From the NCBI GenBank assembly GCA_033065855.1, contig JAVXUO010002567.1:186001-250000 (forward strand): a stretch of DNA of 64,000 bases, read 5' to 3'. The notes beneath the pieces are model-generated. The model ran no database searches and was not told the DNA's origin. It saw only the letters and a list, made by a program, of their open reading frames with translations. Made by a program: the position numbers and the translations under genes. Origin of the DNA: Escallonia rubra (lineage: Eukaryota; Streptophyta; Magnoliopsida; Escalloniales; Escalloniaceae). Below are positions 1 to 11,400 of this stretch, piece after piece. Position 1 is the stretch's first letter. Each line of letters begins with the position of its first letter.

Positions 1-1
1 A

Positions 2-775
2 ACATGGAGTGATTTCGAATCAAGTGATGGAGACAATGACAAGCATGAACAAGCAAATGTGTGCTTCTTGGCAAATGATGAGGTAAGCTTTTCTTTCGAT
101 AATGATAGTTATAGTGAAAGCTTTGAAGATGCTTATGATAGCCTATATGAGGAATCCAAGAAATTTTTTAAGAGAAACATTATTTTGTCTAAAAAATTCC
201 TTGAGGCTAATAAGCAAATAGAGAAGTTGAAAATGCAAAATAATGAGTTGCATGCTAAGAATGAATGCATTTTCAACCATTTATATATGGAACATGTGAA
301 TAATGACTTGGTTGAATTAATTGTTAACACTCCTAACTCAAAACAAATCTCTTGCAAAACTTTGGCTTTAGAAAAACAAAATGAAGATTTAAAACTTGAG
401 ATTTGTGATTTGAAAATTTGTCTTGAAAATTTTGTTGATGGTCAAAAAAATTTGGATGTCATGCTTGGACGCCAAAGAATTGGGCTAAACAAAGGTGGTC
501 TTGGATTAGATCTCTTGGGCTTGCCTCCTAAAAATTTTCAACAACAAGCTAGGTTGAATATTCGTACAAAACAACCAAAGAACTATTGCACACCATTTAT
601 ACATTGCGGTTGGTGCAACAAGAAAGGGCATATGACTAATTATTGTCCTTGTAGAATTGTTTATGTTAGAGGTAGAAAGAAAATGTGGGTTGTTAAAGAG
701 TTTCTTAATGTTGCTAAGACTAACATTTATGGACCCAAGAAAATGTGGGTACCAAAAGTTAAACCTAAATTGTGA
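2..775 (+). pseudogene. Copia gag polyprotein, 3' part, pol missing
   Basis: The frame is open from the left edge of the window, so the N-terminus is missing. It encodes about 257 residues: an acidic Ser/Asp-rich stretch, a coiled-coil-like Lys/Glu/Asn-rich middle (roughly residues 45-150), and a CCHC zinc knuckle, CGWCNKKGHMTNYC, near 602-645. It ends in a Gly-Pro-Lys-Lys-x-Trp-Val-Pro-Lys segment that in intact SIRE-type Copia elements lies just before the protease domain. Here a stop codon follows at once and no pol frame is found. The family role is nucleocapsid: the knuckle binds the element RNA inside virus-like particles. The frame is uninterrupted within what is visible, but the element is not autonomous. 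The assignment to Copia is strong; the lineage is less certain. Confidence 0.8.
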
Positions 776-1626
776 TTGTAGGTTGTTCAAAGCAAAGACA
801 AATCACAACAAGGAGAAGGCTCCAAGAAAATTTTGAGAAGAAGGAGCAACAAGCTAAATCTTAAAAGGGAGTAAGCATTCCAAGATTGGATATGCTACTT
901 CAAATGAAGAGAGCCTAAAAACTTGTCAATGAAAACGGACTTCAAGAATGATCAATCATGAGCTCAATTCCTTGGTAATTCACCGAGAGGGTAAAACTTA
1001 ATGATCTTCTCAATATTGCTTGTTGAGAATTCATGCGAACTATGGTCTAAATTATGAGTCCTTGATTGTTTACTTCTCTATGTTATAATCTTGGATACCT
1101 ATAGGATTTAGATGACGATGTATGGTCCTCTTGCACTTATATTGGAAATATTGATCGTTGATGACCATCATTTGCTTTGTGGAAATTTCATGTTAAAATT
1201 ATGTCGTCTTAATGCTTCACATTGCCATTCCTACACACGCACCCTTTTTGGTAATGCCAAAAAGAGAGCATGACTCGGTTAGACATTTAGTTGTGTTTGT
1301 TTGATATTGTTGGCATGCATTGATTGTGAGGAAGCATACATTATGACGGGATATGCATAAGATAACTTGATAGAGGGAGCTTACATGCTCGAATCACATA
1401 TTATCTTGTTACTCTTGAAAAATACATGAAGTAAACGAGATTATTGAACTACGTTGCATATCTTTCTTTGGATCATGAGGGAACTATTAATGTCATCCTT
1501 ATAAATTCATGAGTTATATGCTCCTCACGCCATTATCATGCTTATAACTATATTTTCACATATGCATACCCTTGTCTTTTTGTTGATGACAAAGGGGGAG
1601 AAATAATATTGATTCTATATGCTATG

Positions 1627-4600
1627 TGTGATACCCCGGATAATACCGAAAATTAATCTAACTGTAAGTTTGATTAATTAAGGGGTGCTATTTTATTAAG
1701 TAGCATTATGTTGGTGATGATTAAGTATTAGGGAGCTAAATAAGGGGGTTAGTGTGGCTGTGGGGGTTGAATTGTAATTTTGGAAAGTTAAGGGGCAAAA
1801 ATGTAATTTTGGAAAATATGATGAACGGGGATGCATATCTTTATTAAGTAGCATCCTTTTGATGATAATGAGGTGTTAGGGGGCTAAAGGAGGGGTTAGG
1901 GTGATTTTGGGGTCAAATTGTAATTTTCCAAAGTCGAGGGGTCAAAATGCAATTTTAGAAACTTGAGGGGCCAAAGTGCAAATTTTGAAACTTTGCAAAA
2001 TGTGGCATAACCTGGGGAAAACAGGCCATGCACGATGGCCACCTCCTGCTTGCCATAACCTGAGTCATGGTGGGAAATTATAAAGTATTGATGGATGAAG
2101 ATGAATGATGAAAATATAAAAGAAAATTTGTGGGGTTAAAAGTTGAAATATGAGAAAGTCATGAACATGAGCTGGGCGTGAACAGTAACCCCGTGAAGAA
2201 CACAGCAAAAAGAGGAAGAAAAAGGGAGGAAAAAGAGAAGAAAGGAAGAAAGAAGAGAGGAAAGGGAGAAAGGAAGAACCTCGAATTCATTTGGGTATGA
2301 TTTTGAACCCTAAATCGCGAAGTTATGGAAGAATTGGGTGAAATTTTAGTTGAAGAACATGTGACATGTGTATATATATTTCGGTTGTGTATATATAATT
2401 GGGGATGGAAGAATTTGTAATGGATTCTTGTTGGAATCATGGATATAAGACATAAAACAACAATGAAAAGGGAAAGAGAATTAGGGTTTCGAATTGGGTT
2501 AATTTCAGTGTGCGTGGGTGTGTGTTTAAATGTGTTCTAGTGTGTGTTCTTCAATTTCGGAAATGGGTATGGATCAATATGGTGTAATTGTGTAAATTAA
2601 AGGGGTTTAGGGTGTTAATGTGTAGTTTGTGTTGTAACCAAACGATTGGAATGTGAAACAAATGAGAAATTCATGCGAGATTGAAGGAGAAATGTGCCCA
2701 GGTGTGTGTGACGGCTGAAGGAGGAAGAAGATAAGTGTGTGTGCGTGAAGGTGAAGTAGTGTGTGTGTTTAATGTGAATAGTGACTGTTTTTGTCACTAA
2801 AGGTGGAAATTAGTTAAACAGTTTCTAATCCGAATTTTACAAAATAGTTAGGGTCAGATTTAGCCAAAGTACAAAAAAGAGACCCTAGTTATTTTTAGGA
2901 GACCTGTATCGTGGAAAAATTACAGATTTTTCCGAGGTCGGGAAAGGGGTGAACGGACGCGGGAAGTTTGAAACTTTACGGTGAAATTTAAAATACCAAA
3001 CGAGCGCAGTTTTGCGCAAAATTTTTATGAGGACTCTATGATGATGAGAAGTTCCATTTCCCAGGATTTTGGTTCATTCCGAAGTTGTTAGCCATTTTTG
3101 GCCGAATGGGCTTTTAAGCGCTCGGTCCGGAAGCCGGTTCGGGATTTTTGGGCGAAAATTCTGTAAAATACTTTTTAGCTCAAGAATGAATTCAGGAGGC
3201 TTAAAATAGCGTTTTAAAGCACTTTTGAGATTTTTATGATGCCGGGAACCCTTAGGGGGCATTTTGGTAATTTGTCACCGTAGAGGGGTATTTTGGTAAT
3301 TTTTCTGGTATAAATTTTTGAAGGACTTATTAGTCCGGGAAGGGTTTTAAAATGCCTGAAAGGTTGTTTTGAAGTTGATTTGGGGTGTTGTGGTGGTAGT
3401 GAACCCGTAGGAGTATTTTGGTAATTTGCCAAGTTGGCGCTAAATTTTTGGGAACGTGCAATATTATGCGTTCGAAGTGGTGGAAAGCAAGAAATAGTGG
3501 TAGTATGTCTAAAATGAGGGTTGTTATCGATAATAAGTCGATAAGGCTAAATTAAGGATCCGGTTATCGGATCGAATTAACTAGCTATCGTAAGATGCTA
3601 TGATCGGTTAAGTGGGAAGGGGTAGAATAAGGAGTGCGTATATGTTGAATGATGACTAACGAGCATGATATGATTTGACTAGGTAATGCAGCTCGTTGCG
3701 ATCAGAGATTGCGAGTTGCTTCGGCTATAAGCCAATCAGGTAAGGACAATACGGTTCTGATATGCTAATTCATTGTTCGATTAGCATGCCATGTTGATGA
3801 CGTATTGTTGAATTCTTGTTGTTATGATTGGTCACCGGTAGTTATTGTGACCGGTATACGCATATTTGAATTGTGCTGTTGAGGACTTAGGGTAGAATAA
3901 ATTACCTTAGTCCGCCTTGTTGATAGAATTTAGTGAGGATGATGGGTGTCCCAGTATGCTATGATTCGATTCGATTAGCATACTTGAAGTTGATGATGGT
4001 GTTGTGAAGGGGTTATTGTGTGATTGTTGTGAGATGCCGGCAGTTATTGATGGTCGATATCTCTGAAATTGGATTACTCAATTGAGGACTTGTGGCAAAC
4101 TTCTCCCGAGTCCGCCCTGTCGTTGATGATGATGTTGTTGAGGTCGTTGTGTGTTGTTGTGAGATGTCGGCACTTATTGGTAGTCGACATTCATCTTATG
4201 TAAGAATGTTGTTGAGGGCTTGCGGTAATCTTCTCCCGAGTCCGCCCTATCGTTGATAATGATGTTGTTGAGGTCATTGCGTGTTGTTGTGAAATGTTGA
4301 CATTTATTGGTAGTCGACATTCCTCTTATGCAAGAATGTTGTTGAGGGCTTGCGGTAATATTCTCCCAAGTCTGCCATGTTGATGATGTTATGTTGAACT
4401 CTTGTTGTTAAGTCTGAACACCGGTTGATCTTTTGATCCGGTATTCCTTGTTGAGCTATGTTGTTGAGGACATAAGGTGGAATAAACTTTCCCTTAGTCC
4501 GCCCCGTTGAGGAAGTCATGTTGCTTGGCTGTAACGTGGTTAGGGAAAGCACTCTAAATGAGTTCCCTGCCTGTTGACAGTGTCTCTTCTATTTATTTGA

Positions 4601-5476
4601 GACTGAGATGAACATCCCGTAAAATGGGACATCAATATGATGAGGATGGCCTGTGAAACATGATCACTGGCAAAAAGGATGTAGGGCGCGCGAGTCGAGT
4701 CTGTCATGTCTGGTCAAGTCTAGTCTGTCGTGTCTGAGTTGCATTGCATTTGATGTTAATGATTTTAATGACTTGTATTTCGTTGATGTTTATCTTTTCA
4801 ATATTTTATTTTAGTGTTCACTTGCATAGTCAGTCTGTCTGTCGGTCAGTCAGTCTTGTCCATGATGAGGTGGCAGTAATGCTGTTCTATTGGGCCTTAA
4901 AGCCGCTCAGTCTAACGAAAGAAAAATGATCGTTGACAAGTTATGTTGATGCTGAAATTTATTGACTACTCATGATTCATTGCTATCGTTGAGATGATTA
5001 TTATTCCTCCGAGTCTTTTGAATCATTTGTATACGATACTCCTCGTGTTGTCTTTACTGGGCGATTTGCGCTCATTCCTTATGTTGTATTGTGCAGGCTA
5101 TGAGGTTGATCAAGGAGAACCTTTTAGAAATGAAAAAGACACAAGCTAGAAAAGTTGAGTAAGTGGATCAGTTGTGTGAGGTAAGAACATGTAGGAATGG
5201 TGGAATGAAGAATGTGTTGCGAGATAGGTTGATAAGAGTCCTACGACTACAGTAGTATATTAGGTTGTATACTTTCATGTTGTTTAAAGACTTGAAAGTC
5301 TTCCGCTGCAGTATGATGTATGTTTGTAAGAAAATTTTTGTAAGGACGCAATTTGGAGCGTCTATTAATGATGTATGAGTATGAGGGTGTAGTTGCTCTT
5401 TATTCAGCACAGGGTTTTGAAAGTGATTATGGTTGATAACTCAGCCCGGTGATGTCACTTGGGTTGAGGTGTCACA
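1627..5476 (+). mobile_element. Solo LTR of a Gypsy (Del/Tekay-like chromovirus) retrotransposon
   Basis: The element begins TGTGATACCCC and ends GGTGTCACA, giving inverted ends TGTGA/TCACA. It is flanked by an identical 5-bp target duplication CTATG (1622-1626 and 5477-5481). Within the 3850 bp there is no gag or pol reading frame, so it is either an unusually long solo LTR or a non-autonomous element. The 3' end contains an ACTGGGC..TTTGCGCTCA motif (about 5057-5074) that is common near the end of long Del/Tekay-type LTRs, and a second copy of the last ~800 bp is present at 7075-7824. Solo LTRs arise by recombination between the two LTRs of a full element. The insertion target is the Copia element, so it is younger than that element. 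Confidence 0.8.
4011..4400 (+). repeat. 130-bp tandem repeat, three copies, inside the Gypsy LTR
   Basis: Anchors recur at an exact spacing of 130 bp: TTCTCCCGAG or its variant at 4101, 4231 and 4361, and GAGATG/GAAATG at 4031, 4161 and 4291. The second and third copies are closest to each other. Looser matches (a TTGAGGACT..TTAGTCCGCC block) appear on both sides, near 3880 and 4465, which suggests older amplification of the same unit. Confidence 0.85.
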
Positions 5477-5702
5477 CTATGTGATTGTGTGCTTTGAGAG
5501 AACATTAAAGGATGAGCATATCTTCTTTTTGCAAGGGGAAGCTAGCTATGGGCTTAATTGTTATATGAGATAATTTGACATATCTTGAGTATATTAGAGA
5601 TGATTGAATGTTCTATGTGAGATTGTTGTGCTTAATTGACTACCATATAATACATCTTACCTTATGCGAATCAATGTTTGTCATAATAAAAAAGGGGGAG
5701 AT
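5477..5702 (+). promoter_or_regulatory. Copia 3' internal region with polypurine tract
   Basis: This is Copia sequence resuming after the nested LTR. It ends in the purine run AAAAAAGGGGGAG (5688-5700) directly before the TGTTAG start of the LTR at 5703. That position is right for the polypurine tract that primes plus-strand synthesis during reverse transcription. Confidence 0.7.
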
Positions 5703-7074
5703 TGTTAGTCCTATGGTTGGATAACCTCGGCTTACATCTTGTTTTGATGATAACTACACATTGATTATGTTCTAATGTGTGCTTTGAGTGTATTCTTAGT
5801 AGGTATATAAATGCACACTCATGAAGACACATTTGAGAAGTTGGATAGATGGATTGAAGCAAAGAAGCTTAAAGCTATAGTGAACATGATATGAAAGCTT
5901 CATCAAGTCCAATGTCAAAGAGTAAGAAAGAATGCAAATGCTAAGTTATTATGGATTATGATTGATCTTTACTATTATGTAACTAGTCTTGGTTTGATGT
6001 TTGGATTGATGACTATGACCTAAAATGACCTTAGGAAACCTTGTGCATTGCATGTGAGTTCATAACCTTTCACACAAGTGTGGTTCTTGAAAATGAGTGA
6101 ATTTTGGAGCTCACTCAGATTTTCTCAAGAATTTTTTTGGAGCTAATATTTTCATATCTTGATAGAAATTTTCATTAGCTTTCCAACGCAAAAAATGGCA
6201 CCTCAACCGATTTTTCTAGAGAAAGTTATGCCCAAAATAAGAAAAAGGGTTTCGCGAGACAGTCAAGAAATGGCAACAAGGGAATGCAGTCGACTCTATT
6301 CCCAATGCAGTAGACTATATTGACCGTTGAAAGAAAAATAACGGCTAGTTTTGCTCAGAATCATGCCAAATCTTCCCATAACGGCTATATTTGATCTCTT
6401 CTCTATATAAATGATTTGGGGCTTCATTATACACCATGGAAACCATATTCTAAGCCTCCATTCATTATAGAAACATCAAGGCTCATAGATTAATGTTTTC
6501 TCTCTTCATCTTCATGATTTTACATCATTAAAGAGAGCATATTTGTGAGCAATTCTTCGATTGAGAGTGCGCATACTTGAAGTCATCAATTCTCTCATCT
6601 CTCTATTGTACTAGAGCTTTATTTGTACTCATTTCCTTTCAAGAGAATTTCTTTGTACACAATTGATCTTTGTAAAAGGATTGTGATCAAGGCTTGGGTT
6701 TGTCAAGTCGTGAGCTTTGTGGATTCAAGGCTTGTGCTTGGTGTGGGGATATCACAAAGTGTTGTAAGGGTTTTGATCTTGACCCGGAAGAAGATTGTTG
6801 CTAGTGGATTCTAGTATTCTTGCAAGGGACTTCCTTGAAGAGGTGGATGTAGGCTTGAGGGTAGTTCAAGCCGAACCATTTAAATCTTCTTGTCAAGTAT
6901 CTCTAACTCAATCTTTTTACTTATTACTCTTTAATTGTTTGAGATTATTTAGTTAGCATCTTCATTGAAGTATTACTTGGTTTGATTGAGATTTATGATT
7001 GTGCTTAGTTTAAATTCTCCATTAATTTTCAAAAATCATATTCACCCCCCTCTAGGGTTGTTTTATTAGTGTCA
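5703..7074 (+). repeat. Copia 3' LTR
   Basis: The LTR starts TGTTAGTCC after the polypurine tract. It contains a TATA-like CTATATAAAT near 6403-6412 in a promoter-like setting, and ends near a TTCACCCCCCTCTAGGG block (about 7041-7057), a familiar 3' terminal feature of plant SIRE-like LTRs. The last bases (GTGTCA at 7069-7074) are a plausible CA end, but a Gypsy LTR fragment joins here, so the border is approximate. No coding sequence is seen. Confidence 0.65.
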
Positions 7075-7824
7075 AGTATGTGTGGCGCGAGAGTCAAGTC
7101 GGTCGTGTTTGGTCGAGTCACGTCAGTCGGGTCCGAGTCTGCATTGCATTTGACTTTATTTTGATGTTAACAATTTTAATAGCTTCGTATTTCGTTGATG
7201 TTTAATTTGGCTGTTCGGATTTAATGTTCATGTGCTTAGTCTATCAATCGGTCGGTTGGGTCAGTCCTGTTCACAGAATGTGGTGATAATGTGGTTCTGT
7301 TGGGCCTTAAAGCCGCTCAGTCTGAAAGAAAGAAAGAATATATATATATAGATATATATTATGTCGCTTAGTCATTAAATTGAGGTTGTGCTATTTATTG
7401 AACTCTTGATTCTTTGATATCGTTGGGTTGATTATTATTTCTTCCGAAGCTGTCACATTGTTGTACACGTTAATCCTCGCGTTATCTTTACTGGGCTATT
7501 TGCGCTCATTCTTTACTGTGATGTTCAGGTAGTAAGGTCGAGGTGGGTGAATTGTCGGGGAAAGGAAAGGTGAAATTGACCTGATCTGTAAACGGAGACG
7601 TAAGACAGTGACATCTGAATTTTGGGGATTAGATGTTTTGTCTTAAAACTTCCGTTGTGTTTACGCTGAATTTTGCAGTGAAATTTTTTGACCGGATGAC
7701 TCTTTGAAGCTTTTGTATATAAAGGTGTGTATCTACAGTTGCTCTGTAATCCACAGGGTCTTAATGCAGTTATGATCGGCAACTCAACTCCGGTGACGTC
7801 ACTTAGGCTGAGGGGTGTCGCACA
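7075..7824 (+). repeat. 3' fragment of a second Gypsy LTR of the same family
   Basis: The segment aligns by eye with the last ~800 bp of the solo LTR at 4680-5476. Shared blocks are the GCGCGAGAGTC-type start, GCATTGCATTTGA, TATTTCGTTGATGTTTA, GGGCCTTAAAGCCGCTCAGTCT, and a GAGGGGTGTCGCACA end against GAGGTGTCACA. It is clearly diverged, so it is an older or separate insertion. Its 5' part and any target duplication are missing. Confidence 0.75.
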
Positions 7825-8403
7825 ACCTATTACAAAAGATATCCTAATACTAGCAATTACGCCTTCCAACTTTCTTGCTGCTTCATTTTCCTATTTCCGA
7901 CTTGTAGAAGTGATGCTAATGACACTATTTTCTAATCATTCCATGTCAACCTTGATTCTTCAATCCTTACCCCACTGATTTGCACTGATCTTGGGATATG
8001 TGGTGGAACTCTGGGTGTAGCCATTGTATTGAGAAATTATGTGTTTAGGACAGGTTCAACATCATCTTCATCCTGAGGATATGAAACCAAAGATAAGTCT
8101 ATCACCATATATTACTGCTAAAAAGTCGCAAATAAATTAGATAGCCATTACCAGGTTGGTTGTTTGCTCACAATCATCTATGGCTGGAGCCCCATTATGA
8201 TCTAATGACTTTCATTTTATTCTGCACAAAAACCCTTTCACACAATATAACTAACAGTCTAAACCAAATGAATTAAATTCAGGCAAGGCAAGGTTACTTA
8301 CAATCCTTCTAGCAGGTAATTTTGGGGGGGGGGGGGGGATAAAAAGTGGAGTTCTCTACATACTTGGTCCATGTACATTTCTAGAATTATCCTGTTCACA
8401 TAC

Positions 8404-8455
<52 letters not shown>

Positions 8456-8689
8456 GTATGTGAACAGGATAATTCTAGAAATGTACATGGACCAATATAT
8501 ATATTGGTAAGCAATAACAAAAATCACAAGAGTGTGAGGAATACTTAAATTTCTTGCAGCCCTTCTTGGCTGTGTTGGTTGACTGCAAGGTGGAGCATCT
8601 TCCATGATTGTCTGACTTATAGCACCCCCATCTCCACCATGGCCAATTTGTGTTTCAGGGCCATCTTGGGATCGAGGACCATTTTGCCC
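7825..8689. other. Degenerate 3' flank of MULE 1, with palindrome and homopolymers
   Basis: There is no gene here. The stretch lies between the Gypsy LTR end and the last coding block of the minus-strand MULE. It contains a run of 15 G at 8324-8338 and a perfect 130-bp palindrome at 8365-8494. It probably represents the transposon's 3' untranslated or terminal region, but no terminal inverted repeat could be recognised. Confidence 0.5.
8365..8494. repeat. Perfect 130-bp palindrome with a (TA)n centre
   Basis: The left arm begins TGGTCCATGTACATTTCTAG at 8365. The right arm is its exact reverse complement, ending at 8494, and the centre is an AT dinucleotide run (about 8408-8450). No mismatch is seen in the arms. 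The right arm is immediately followed by a second perfect palindrome, ACCAATATATATATTGGT, at 8491-8508. Confidence 0.95.
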
Positions 8690-11400
8690 GTCCTCTTTTC
8701 TTAGAGGTATTGTGCAAGTCCTTCTGTTATGCTTAGCACCTTTGTACCTACTACACCTGATTCTGTAAGCCCCACCTCAATTTTAGAGACTGGGTGGCAC
8801 TAGCTTTTGGTTTATTTGCTTGTCTTCTCCTAGCAGTGGATGGTCTAACAGGCTGGCTGTCAAATATATGTGGCAATATTGGGGGCAATCTTATCTTGGG
8901 CCACAAATCATTATTATTCATAGGAAAAACCATGTGCTCATACCCTCTCATGAAGGTACTCTTTCTGTAACAGTCAGCAACATACTCATCTAGCATGACA
9001 CCCTTGTAGTACATTGCTACCACAACATGTACACATGGGATGCCTACCAAATCCCATGCCATACAATAGCAAGTGTGAGAATCCAAGTCCATTGTGAACT
9101 GACCCCCTCTTCTCATACTGACTTGGTAAATTCCTCTTCCAGACCAAGTTGCAGTAGCCCAACCAGCTACCTTCTTGATGTTATCTAACTTCTTAGCAGC
9201 TCTAGGTGTGAAAATGGCCATTATCAAGCTTCTTCCTCATTGTTTCTCTTCGCACCATCATTCTCTTCATCAAATAGTCCATTTTCCCTAATCACCTCTA
9301 GACACTGTAATATTGGTTTGTCTCTTGTATACAATATATTACCATTAAATCTCTTACATAGGTTATTACACAACAGGTCACACTTAAGGAAAGTTTTAAA
9401 GTTTAACCTGGACCAATGTGAAGTTGGTATATCTGTCAACCACTGCCATGCTTCCTCACTTGTTGTTTTAAGCCTCTCCATTTCCTTGTCAAACTGTTCC
9501 ACATAACTTGCATTCCAAAAATGTTCCTTATTTGTCAACCCCTTGAATCCCGCCTTCTTGAAGTTATCATACAAATGTTTTGCACAATGTCTATGCTCAG
9601 CTTCTAGCACAATCGCATTTAGTGCATCTAGTAGACCTTTATGCTAATTTAAAATAAAGGTCCATCCACTGGGGCTAAGTTTCAGGTCATCTACAAGTAA
9701 CTCAACAAACCATCTCCAAGAACTTGTGCACTCACTCTCAACAATTGCATACTGGAAACATTCCATTGTTGGCATCAATGCCAACAGCAGTAAGAATCTG
9801 CCCCTTGGTTGCACCTTTCAAGTGTCAACCATCTAACAATATTAAAGGTCCGCATTGTTCTAGGAATCTCCTCTTAAGACCGCCAAGGCAGATATATATT
9901 CTTTGAAAGACTGGTTGCTCCCCATTACAGTTTACCTGTATATTAACAGTAGTCCCAGGGTTGGTCCTTTTTAATTCCTCACCATAATCCCACAGCTGTG
10001 CAAATTGCTCATTGACACTACCTTTAATCAGAATCATTGCTTTTTTTTTCTAGCCATGTACCCCTTCTACTTAGAGACATTGACCATAAAATCCTCTTCA
10101 AGTTGACTCATGAATGCTTGCACTGGCCATGTGGGATTACTTCTCCACTTGTTCTTATATTGTTCAGACATAAAGTTTGAGGTTGCATATCTAACATTAT
10201 GGCTTCTACCACAAGTGTGATTTGGCCAACTCTTTTTATTTGAAATGTCTCTTCTTCATGTTTCAGGGAAGCCAAAATCTCCCATGGACATGTTCCTTTT
10301 TTGGGCTCACACACAGCTAACACCCTCATATTCTCAGATTTCTTGAACTTTACAAACTCATTCCCATGCTTTAAAGCATGTGCCCTGACAACATTTTGGA
10401 ATTCAAGTATATCCTTAAAGCACATCCTAACCTCAAACTTATAATCAACCATACTCTCAGCATCCGTGAAGTTCAACCATGTTTTGTTAAAGACTGGTTC
10501 AAACTACAGCCCTCATCATCTGACCTATTCAAACTCCTAGCAACAGTGTCATCATCTCTACGGTCTGGATCATTATCTTCATTTGTTTCATCTAAAGTCT
10601 AGACCACATCTTCATCTATATTTTTCTGAACAAGCCTATCATCATTAACCTCAACCTCCGTCTCATCCATTTTATAGTCAACGTCCTCATAATCACCATC
10701 AGATTCTTCTTCACAGCTAGACTCATCATGGTCATGTTCTTCTTCCACTCTAGCATTACTAGTATCCTCATGTTCTTATTCTACTCTATCATTGCTAGTA
10801 TCCTCATGCTCTTCTTCTACTCTAGCATTGCTAGTATAGAAATGTTCTTCTTCTACTCCAGCATTGCTAGTATCCTCGTATTCTCTTCTACTCTAGCATT
10901 GTTAGAGAGCTCGTGTTCTCCATGTACACTAGCATGATTGGTGTACAGATCTTCTTCTTTAATACTATCATTATCTGACTCATTATCTCTGTGTAATCAT
11001 TTAGATCAACTACTCCCACATTCTCAACATTTTCACTTTCACTACCCTGCCCACCAACAAACTGCCTTGTGGCTTCTGGCAACGCTTGAAAAGTTTGTGT
11101 ATGAAGGACATAAACTTCTATCACCATCCTAGGGTTTCGCAAGTGGCATATAGTCAATATACTAAGGTCATTGGCTATAAATACTAGGCCATCATCTAGG
11201 ATACACCCAGGGATCAGGTACACAAACCCTAAACAATCAGCATATCCCACCTTCTTAACATCATATACAGTAACTGTATGTTCATCTTGTCTGAATCTAC
11301 ATTTTCAAAATAAGTCAATCTGCCACCCAAATATATCTTCTTTCCAACATTATGCATTTGTCGACCACTCCTCATTTTCAAAGTGAAGTATGGCATTGAA
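8690..11400 (-). pseudogene. MuDR-type MULE transposase, degenerate (MULE 1)
   Basis: Reading the minus strand, fragments occur in family order. An N-terminal PB1-like region comes first (11400-10990, with FTLKMRSGRQMHNVG and YLIPGCILDDGL). An acidic 12-residue repeat follows (10945-10750). Next is the Mutator DNA-binding domain (10476-10200, FKKSENMRVLAVCEPKKGTC). Then comes the MULE catalytic region (10037-9230, with LWDYGEELKRTNPGTTV and PVFQRIYICLGGLKR). A SWIM zinc finger follows (CYC..CVH, 9100-9030), and last a C-terminal zinc knuckle CSRYKGAKHNRRTC (8755-8714), in which the second cysteine is now tyrosine. Stops and frameshifts separate the pieces; one stop falls in the region of the second catalytic Asp (about 9643). 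The family cuts and pastes DNA through terminal inverted repeats. This copy cannot make a working protein. Confidence 0.85.
10758..10945 (-). repeat. 36-bp tandem repeat coding a 12-residue acidic repeat
   Basis: GCTAGTATCCTCATG-like anchors recur at 10758, 10794, 10830 and 10866, exactly 36 bp apart, then at 10901 (35 bp, a one-base slip). On the minus strand each unit encodes roughly EHEDTSNARVEE. It lies in the acidic linker of MULE 1, between the PB1-like region and the DNA-binding domain. Confidence 0.85.

Larger units (their letters stand above)
1..7074 (+). mobile_element. Copia (SIRE/Maximus-like) retrotransposon remnant, split by a nested LTR
   Basis: The left part carries a gag reading frame (2-775). 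It is followed by about 800 bp of non-coding sequence ending in an AAAGGGGGAGA motif near 1591-1601, which is typical of the 3' internal region of plant SIRE-like Copia elements. A 3850-bp foreign LTR interrupts the element at 1627-5476. The Copia sequence then resumes at 5477 and reaches a polypurine tract (5688-5700) and a long LTR starting TGTTAG at 5703. No protease, integrase, reverse transcriptase or RNase H is visible, so pol has been deleted. The 5' LTR lies left of the window or is lost. The exact 3' end is uncertain because another LTR fragment abuts it at about 7075. Confidence 0.75.

Noticed and set aside
2159..3432. Several minus-strand open frames of 60-93 codons in the Gypsy LTR
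   Set aside because: Low-complexity or Ser/Pro/His-rich translations without family motifs, inside a non-coding LTR with defined borders.
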